Shown piece after piece: positions 58,760 through 64,000 of a stretch of DNA of 64,000 bases. The position numbers and the translations under genes were made by a program. The first letter of the stretch is position 1. Each line of letters starts with the position of its first letter. The notes below the pieces were generated by a model. The model searched no databases. It worked only from the letters and a program-made list of their open reading frames with translations, and was not told where the DNA came from. Source of the DNA: an uncultured Collinsella sp. (GTDB lineage Bacteria > Actinomycetota > Coriobacteriia > Coriobacteriales > Coriobacteriaceae); NCBI GenBank assembly GCA_900542085.1, contig UQMK01000010.1, forward strand, positions 1 to 64,000, written 5' to 3'.

Positions 58760-59758
58760 CTAGCGTGCCATGGCGTCGCGGCCGGCCTCGACCCGCTTGC
58801 GCTGGGCGGCGCGCTCCTCGCCGGTCAGACGCTCAAAGAGATGCCCGACAAGCGAGGCGAGTATCTGCTGAAACAGCGTTCCGCACATGACGGGAAACAC
58901 GACTTCGCCTGGAAAGTACTGCGTGGCGATGACGGCGCCCGAAGAGATGTTACGCATGCCGCAGGTAAAGCACATGGTAGTTGTCTCGCTATATGGCAGA
59001 TGCAGTGCACGGGCGACCAGAAAACCGATGACAAAGCCGCTGATGGCGAAGGTCAAAATAAAGAGGGCGACTTCTAGGCGCACCGCGTTCATGTGCAGCA
59101 CGTACTCGCTCATGGCGGTGGAGTTGGAGGCGATAACGCCCATCATCATGAACTTGCAGGCGGGCGAGAGCGCGGGGGAGAGCTTCTCGTGTCCCCATCC
59201 ACGTGTGAGCTCGTTGATCACGATGCCGAGCACGGCGGGGATGGCGATCATAAAGGCCATGTCCTGCATCATGCTCGGCACATCGATCGAGACGGTGGCA
59301 CCCAGCAAGAGCTTCAGCGTGAGCGGAATCGTCACAGGCGAGATAACCGAGGACGTCAGGATGATGGTGAGCGCGAGCGGGCCGTTGCCGCCGAACATGC
59401 TAATCCACATAAAGGCAGTGACCGCCACGGGTACGCTGTACTCGAGCACGATGCCGCAGACAAGGTTGGGATTGGAGCTAAAGAACAGCGATCCCATGGC
59501 ATAGGCTGCTATGGGAATAAGCACCGCCGAGACGAGCAGCGCCAAAATCAGGTGCAGGGGACGGCGGAACACCTCAGCGACCTGGTGAAAGGTGTTGCTG
59601 AGCGCACCTTGGAACGTCATAAAGGCGAAGAGGGCGGGAACGATGGGCTTGAGTACGCCGATCTGCTGGGGAAAGAGCACGCCGAGCGTTACGCAAATCG
59701 GAACGATGACCTGCATATGCCCCGCGAGGAACTTTCCCAGTCCAACCCATTGCTTCAT
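58760..59758 (-). CDS. Bile acid:sodium symporter-family (BASS) transporter
   Basis: About 332 residues with nine or ten membrane segments. Characteristic regions: FAFMTFQGALSNTFHQV, LILALLVSAVLIPIAAYAM, EYSVPVAVTAFMWISMFGGN, and the second-half crossover TTMCFTCGMRNISSGAVIA. In gut bacteria such proteins import organic acids, pantoate or other anions; the family name does not prove bile-acid transport. The ATG at 59758 (MKQWVGLG) has AAGGGAG 12 bases upstream; an ATG 15 codons earlier (59803) is possible. No partner genes. Confidence 0.85.
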   Translation of the reverse strand: MKQWVGLGKFLAGHMQVIVPICVTLGVLFPQQIGVLKPIVPALFAFMTFQGALSNTFHQVAEVFRRPLHLILALLVSAVLIPIAAYAMGSLFFSSNPNLVCGIVLEYSVPVAVTAFMWISMFGGNGPLALTIILTSSVISPVTIPLTLKLLLGATVSIDVPSMMQDMAFMIAIPAVLGIVINELTRGWGHEKLSPALSPACKFMMMGVIASNSTAMSEYVLHMNAVRLEVALFILTFAISGFVIGFLVARALHLPYSETTTMCFTCGMRNISSGAVIATQYFPGEVVFPVMCGTLFQQILASLVGHLFERLTGEERAAQRKRVEAGRDAMAR

Positions 59759-59918
59759 ATGCCCCGTGACTCCCTTTATCCGTGAACTCGTTTGTATGGA
59801 CATGCTAGACGCTCGTATGTGTCCGTGCGGCTGAAACGATCGATTATTTCGAGGCTATTACCGGCATCGTTTACCGAAACCACGGCGTGCTGCGAGGCTC
59901 TGCGTCCGTACCGCACGG

Positions 59919-59924
59919 TATAAT
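59919..59924 (+). promoter_or_regulatory. -10 box candidate for the recJ-helicase transcript
   Basis: A perfect TATAAT lies 57 bases before the 21-codon upstream ORF. No good -35 is visible at normal spacing. A short hairpin TGCCTGC-CGAA-GCGGGCA (59942-59959) would form near the 5' end of the transcript. Confidence 0.4.
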
Positions 59925-59980
59925 AAATCCGTTCAACAGATCTGCCTGCCGAAGCGGGCATACACAGAGGACTCATCGCT

Positions 59981-60046
59981 ATGAACCGTGAGAGGTATCG
60001 CGGCGACCTGCCCCTATCGGGGGTGGGCGCCTATGTCATCGCTTAA
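59981..60046 (+). CDS. 21-residue upstream ORF overlapping the recJ-helicase start
   Basis: ATG at 59981 with AGAGGA nine bases upstream opens MNRERYRGDLPLSGVGAYVI then A and TAA at 60044-60046. The main ORF's preferred ATG (60033) lies inside it in another frame, so ribosomes finishing this short ORF could restart on recJ. It could be a coupling or leader peptide, or simply chance: the product has no recognised homology. Confidence 0.45.
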   Translation: MNRERYRGDLPLSGVGAYVIA

Positions 60047-63000
60047 GACGACGCATCGCTGGGCGGTCGCTCAGCAAAATCCCGAGCTCGAAAAGGAGCT
60101 TTCGGCTGGTCTGGGCATACCCGGGCTGGTGGCACGCATTATGGTTGCGCACGGCATTGCCTCGATTGAGGAAGGACAGCTATTTTTGACGCCTTCGCTC
60201 GACCGTGATTGGGCCGATCCGCTCGTCATTCCGGGCATGTCGGTTGTTGCCGATCGTGTCGAGCGCGCCATTCGCAACCACGAACGCATCGCCGTCTTTG
60301 GTGATTTTGACGTCGACGGCATTACGTCGACTTGTCTGTTGACCGAGGCGCTGCGGACGTTTGGCGCCGATGTCACACCATTCATCCCGCACCGCTTTGA
60401 CGAGGGATATGGCCTTTCGTGCGCGGCGCTCGACCGCGTCAACAAGCTCGCCCAACCCAATCTGATCGTGACCGTCGATAACGGTATCGCGGCCAAGGAA
60501 GAGGTCTCCTATCTGGAGAGCCTGGGAATCGATCTGGTGGTTACGGACCATCATGAGCCGTCCGACCAGGTGCCGCAGGGCGTGCCCCTGACCGACCCTA
60601 AACTCGAGGATGAGGGGCCCTCGCGTGAACTTGCCGGTGCCGGTGTGGCGCTCAAGCTGGTGCAGGTTTTGGGTGAGCGTTTGGACAAGCCGTCGTATTG
60701 GCGTTCGCTGATTGAGGTTGCGGCGCTGGGCACCGTGTCCGACATGATGCCGTTGACGCCCGAGAACCGCGCGCTGGTCGCTGAGGGCATCCAACAGATG
60801 CGCGTGACGGCTCGTCCCGGCTACATTGCGCTTGCAGCGCTCGCCAAGGCCGACCTTTCTACCATTACGGCGGACGGTCTATCGTTCTCGCTCATTCCCC
60901 GCTTAAACGCCGCCGGCCGCATGGCCGATCCCAAGCTGGCGCTCGACTTGCTGCTTGCCCGCGATCCTATCGAGGCAAGCGCGCTGGCGGCCGAGCTCGA
61001 GGAGATCAACCGACAGCGTCGCGAGATCGAGGCGGAGCTCACGCGCGATGCCATGGCAAAGGTCGAGGAGACTTATGACGGCGGGCGCGCAATCGTCGTG
61101 GGCGGCGAAGGTTGGCACGAGGGCGTTAAGGGCATCGTGGCGAGCCGCCTTACCAACCGATATCACGTGCCGGCGCTGCTTTTCTCTATCGAGGACGGTA
61201 TAGCACGTGGCTCGGGCCGCTCGGTAGGCAAGGTTAACCTGTTCGAAGCCGTCGAGCGCTGCTCCGACCTGCTGATTCGCCGCGGCGGGCATGCCGGTGC
61301 GGTGGGCGTGACCATCGAGGCATCTAAGCTCGATGAGTTTCGTCGACGTCTTTCCGCCGTGTTGTCCGAGCTTCCCGCCGAGGACTTTGAGGACACCGAC
61401 GAGGTTGCCGCCACGGTCGACCTTTCCGAATTGAATATCGAGACCATCGAGCAGATTTCCCGCCTTGAGCCGTTTGGCCAGGGTAATAAGGTGCCGCTGC
61501 TGGCTGCCGAGGGCGTGACGATGTGTGATCGCGCCGTGGTGGGTAAGACCGGCGAGCATATGCGCTTCGTGGCGACGGATGGAGCCGCGAGCGTGCCGGC
61601 AATCATGTTCCGTGTACCGCAAATCGACAGGCTTATCAATTGCGACAGCGCCGTCGACTTGGTGTTCGAGGCCGTTGCCGAGCATTGGCAGGGACGTGTG
61701 AAGCCCAAGCTCATGATCAAAGATGTCTTGGTGCGCGATACCACGGCACCCAATATCGACGATCCGGCATGTGAGCTTCGCCGCGGCGTACAACCGGCGG
61801 ATTCTGGCCTGCGCCTGGAGTCGCGTAAACGCGAGACGCTTGCCCAACTTTCCTATACCGAGCTCACGCGCTCGCTCATTCACAGCTTTATCGGATCGAA
61901 CCAGCCGCACCGCGCGCAGGTCGAGGCGCTCGATGCACTGGCCGATCACCAAAGTGTTCTGGCCGTTATGGGAACGGGGCGCGGCAAGTCTCTTATCTTC
62001 CATGTGCATGCCGCGCGCGAGGCGGTTCTTCGCGGGCGTGCGAGTATCTTTGTCTATCCACTGCGCGCGCTCGTTGCCGACCAGGCCTATCACCTTTCCT
62101 CGACGATGGCCGCGCTCGGCATTGGCGTTGGCGTGCTGACCGGCGAGACCGTGGAGGCGGCGCGCGATGACGTGTTTGCCGGCCTGGCTTCGGGCCGCAC
62201 CGGCATTGTTCTCACGACGCCTGAGTTCCTGTCTATCCATCGCGATCGCTTTGCACGTTCTGGACGCATCGGCTTTGTCGTTATCGACGAGGCACACCAT
62301 GCCGGTCTTGCCAAAGGCGGCGACCGGAGCGTATACCTCGACATGCCCGATATCCTCAAAGCCCTGGGCGACCCCGTTGTCATGGCGGCAACGGCTACCG
62401 CGACGGCCCCGGTCGTGGCGGAGCTTGCTCGTGTATTGCCGATTACCAGGACGGTGGTCGACGAGACCGTTCGCGAGAACCTGCAACTCGAGGACGACCG
62501 TGACCTTGCGAGCCGCGAAAATCGCCTGGTGTCGATCGTGGCGACGGGGGAGAAGACCGTTATCTACGTGAACTCGCGCGACCAGTCCGTGGCGCTTGCC
62601 AAGACGTTGCGCAAACGCGTGCCCGACTGTGCGACCCATATCGCGTTCTATAACGCCGGGCTTGCGCGCTCCGATCGCCGCCGTGTTGAGGAAGCCTTTA
62701 GAGACGGAAGTCTCAGCTGCATCGTTTCAACTTCGGCCTTCGGTGAGGGCGTCAACCTGCCCGATATCCGTCATGTCGTGCTCTACCACATGCCGTTTGG
62801 TGCGATTGAGTTTAACCAGATGAGTGGCCGTGCCGGCCGCGATGGACAGCCCGCCGTGATTCACCTGCTCTATTCGTCGCGTGACGCTCGTATTAATGAG
62901 CGCCTGCTCGATTGTTACGCGCCCGAGCGCGATGAGCTTGTCACACTCTATCGAGCGCTGCAGACCATGTGGCGCTCCAACCGTGGCAAGACGGGGGACG

Positions 63001-63320
63001 ATTCATTCTGCGCAAGCGATATCGACATTGCGCAGATGTGTCTTGCCATCGATGCCCGCACGCCGGTCGACGAGCGCTCGGTGGAAAGCGGCCTGGGAAT
63101 CTTCGAAGAACTCGGTTTCTGCCGCGTTTCGGGGTTTGACGATACGCGTCGCATCGCGATGGCGGAAAACCCCGGTCGCGTGCAATTAAGCAGGTCAATT
63201 CGCTATTTGGAGGGCTTGCGCTCGCGCATGGAGTTCACGGCTTTTCGGAGCTGGGCGCTCGATTCGTGCGCTTCTGATATGCTAGCCAAAGTTAATCGCC
63301 CGATCGTACCGCGGGCCTAG
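60033..63320 (+). CDS. recJ: RecJ single-strand exonuclease fused to a RecQ-like DEAH helicase
   Basis: 1,095 residues. The N-terminal RecJ half has motif I DFDVDG (about 91-96), VTVDNGI (D149), DHH (172-174), GTVSDMM, and the DHHA1/OB part (GGEGWHEGVKGIVASRL, RRGGHAGAVGVTIE). From about residue 590 an SF2 helicase follows: MGTGRGKS (about 645-653), DEAH (752-755), ATATATAPV, and QMSGRAGRDG (about 928-937). One chain thus carries a 5'-3' single-strand nuclease and a helicase that normally work as separate RecJ and RecQ proteins. Start at 60033 has GGGGGTGG upstream; the in-frame ATG-less region from 59988 is less likely. Confidence 0.9.
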   Translation: MSSLKTTHRWAVAQQNPELEKELSAGLGIPGLVARIMVAHGIASIEEGQLFLTPSLDRDWADPLVIPGMSVVADRVERAIRNHERIAVFGDFDVDGITSTCLLTEALRTFGADVTPFIPHRFDEGYGLSCAALDRVNKLAQPNLIVTVDNGIAAKEEVSYLESLGIDLVVTDHHEPSDQVPQGVPLTDPKLEDEGPSRELAGAGVALKLVQVLGERLDKPSYWRSLIEVAALGTVSDMMPLTPENRALVAEGIQQMRVTARPGYIALAALAKADLSTITADGLSFSLIPRLNAAGRMADPKLALDLLLARDPIEASALAAELEEINRQRREIEAELTRDAMAKVEETYDGGRAIVVGGEGWHEGVKGIVASRLTNRYHVPALLFSIEDGIARGSGRSVGKVNLFEAVERCSDLLIRRGGHAGAVGVTIEASKLDEFRRRLSAVLSELPAEDFEDTDEVAATVDLSELNIETIEQISRLEPFGQGNKVPLLAAEGVTMCDRAVVGKTGEHMRFVATDGAASVPAIMFRVPQIDRLINCDSAVDLVFEAVAEHWQGRVKPKLMIKDVLVRDTTAPNIDDPACELRRGVQPADSGLRLESRKRETLAQLSYTELTRSLIHSFIGSNQPHRAQVEALDALADHQSVLAVMGTGRGKSLIFHVHAAREAVLRGRASIFVYPLRALVADQAYHLSSTMAALGIGVGVLTGETVEAARDDVFAGLASGRTGIVLTTPEFLSIHRDRFARSGRIGFVVIDEAHHAGLAKGGDRSVYLDMPDILKALGDPVVMAATATATAPVVAELARVLPITRTVVDETVRENLQLEDDRDLASRENRLVSIVATGEKTVIYVNSRDQSVALAKTLRKRVPDCATHIAFYNAGLARSDRRRVEEAFRDGSLSCIVSTSAFGEGVNLPDIRHVVLYHMPFGAIEFNQMSGRAGRDGQPAVIHLLYSSRDARINERLLDCYAPERDELVTLYRALQTMWRSNRGKTGDDSFCASDIDIAQMCLAIDARTPVDERSVESGLGIFEELGFCRVSGFDDTRRIAMAENPGRVQLSRSIRYLEGLRSRMEFTAFRSWALDSCASDMLAKVNRPIVPRA

Positions 63321-63335
63321 GGGAAGGGGACCTCG

Positions 63336-64000
63336 ATGGACGCCGCAGCCCGTACCGCCCATGATTCCACCCTCCAGCCGTTTTCGGAGATGGAGCACTA
63401 TAAGCATGCCGATGAGCTGCCGCCCGAGATTATGGCGGACAGCTACGACAAGCTGGAGCGTCTGTGCCTCAAATATATGAACGAGGACGACTTCTCCAAT
63501 GTGGAGCAGGCCTACTGCTTTGCTGCCGAGAAGCACTGCAACCAAAAGCGGCGCTCGGGTGAGATGTACATTAACCATCCCGTCGAAGTAGCTATCATTC
63601 TGGCTGACCTCAAGATGGACTGCGATGTGGTGTGCGCCGCGTTGCTGCACGATACCGTCGAGGACACCGAGACCTCGCTTGCCGATGTTTCGGGTCTGTT
63701 TGGCGAAACCGTGGCAGGGCTCGTCGACGGCGTGACCAAGCTCACCAACATTGAAGTCGACAGCATGGACGAGAAGCAGGCGCTTACGCTGCGCAAGATG
63801 TTCCTCGCCATGTCCAAGGACATCCGCGTCATCATCGTCAAGCTCGCCGACCGCCTGCATAACATGCGCACGCTTGCCGCTCTGCGCGAGGACCGCCGCC
63901 TGTTTAAGGCACGCGAGACCATGGACGTGTACGCGCCTTTGGCCGACCGCCTGGGCATGAGTTCAATCAAGTGGGAGCTCGAGGACCTGTCCTTTTTCTA
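63336..64000 (+). CDS. rel: RelA/SpoT-type (p)ppGpp synthetase/hydrolase, N-terminal part (cut by the window end)
   Basis: 221 codons are visible from the ATG at 63336 (GGGGAAGGGGA upstream), then the window ends. The sequence shows the HD hydrolase domain of Rel: YINHPVEVAIILADLKMDCD, ALLHDTVEDTETS (the HD pair), VDGVTKLTNIEV, and KLADRLHNMRTL, continuing into YAPLADRLGMSSIKWELEDL. Synthetase, TGS and ACT domains would lie beyond 64000. Intact HD residues imply hydrolysis ability. It follows the recJ-helicase gene by 15 bases and is probably on the same transcript. Confidence 0.9.
   Translation, partial: MDAAARTAHDSTLQPFSEMEHYKHADELPPEIMADSYDKLERLCLKYMNEDDFSNVEQAYCFAAEKHCNQKRRSGEMYINHPVEVAIILADLKMDCDVVCAALLHDTVEDTETSLADVSGLFGETVAGLVDGVTKLTNIEVDSMDEKQALTLRKMFLAMSKDIRVIIVKLADRLHNMRTLAALREDRRLFKARETMDVYAPLADRLGMSSIKWELEDLSFF

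Noticed and set aside
58760..59758. Naming the BASS-family transporter a bile-acid importer
   Set aside because: Family membership covers many anions, and no bile-acid enzymes adjoin it.

Overview
This 64 kb window is high-GC, densely packed chromosomal DNA. It most resembles an anaerobic gut actinobacterium of the Coriobacteriia, Collinsella-like. That placement is an inference from base composition, gene content (N-terminal-rubredoxin rubrerythrin, large single-chain PurL, a DUF3516 helicase, a bacterial Elp3, a lactate-dehydrogenase/EtfAB operon) and the style of the dispersed palindromes; no rRNA or tRNA gene lies in the window to confirm it. I saw no CRISPR array, prophage, transposase or integrase.

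Layout. 0.3-3.4 kb: vitamin B6 synthesis (pdxST) divergent from a MocR/PdxR regulator. 3.4-6.9 kb: rubrerythrin, then an alcohol/aldehyde dehydrogenase pair. 7.1-11.0 kb: a HIRAN protein, a 59-residue acidic/basic mini-protein, a phosphoesterase, a YdjC/ChbG deacetylase bracketed by inverted repeats, and a DUF2130 coiled-coil protein. 11.1-20.7 kb: RNA-related functions (DUF3516 helicase, TrmB, Elp3), a methyltransferase, an XRE/DUF4097 membrane pair and a spermidine-synthase-like protein. 20.7-26.3 kb: a three-gene minus-strand operon encoding a TerB-N/TerB-C protein, a BrxD-like P-loop ATPase and an Lhr/BrxHI-like helicase, with no methylase or PglZ. It is the best candidate for an uncharacterised DNA-processing or defence system here.

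26.4-34.1 kb is an eroding accessory region of surface proteins. It holds a DUF285/BspA-type gene with an amber stop, a decayed sorting-signal fragment, a large sortase-anchored protein whose signal peptide is put out of frame by an 8-bp tandem duplication, a truncated lacI, and an intact cluster of secreted and anchored proteins including an 85-residue LAQTGD mini-protein. The same 19-bp sequence lies at the broken 3' end of both the DUF285 gene and the lacI relic.

34.4-43.6 kb: a lactate-dehydrogenase-like flavoprotein with EtfB and ferredoxin-fused EtfA (LctDBC-like), an HD hydrolase, AzlCD, KdgT, a membrane GGDEF protein and an EamA exporter. 43.6-51.6 kb: PurL, a cation/proton antiporter, a short-chain dehydrogenase and homoserine dehydrogenase. 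51.6-57.0 kb: a branched-chain amino-acid ABC operon (livJHMGF), preceded by the last 14 codons of a vanished second livJ. 57.2-64.0 kb: CutC, a HIT-fold uridylyltransferase-like protein, a bile-acid-symporter-family transporter, a RecJ-helicase fusion preceded by a 21-codon upstream ORF, and the start of rel (cut by the window edge).

Two copies of a structured repeat (start of the window and about 57.0 kb) share a GACC-AGAA-GGTC hairpin supported by paired base changes. Each is followed by a 20-22 bp palindrome. Several other REP-like palindromes lie between genes, one of them inside the TerB/BrxD/helicase operon.
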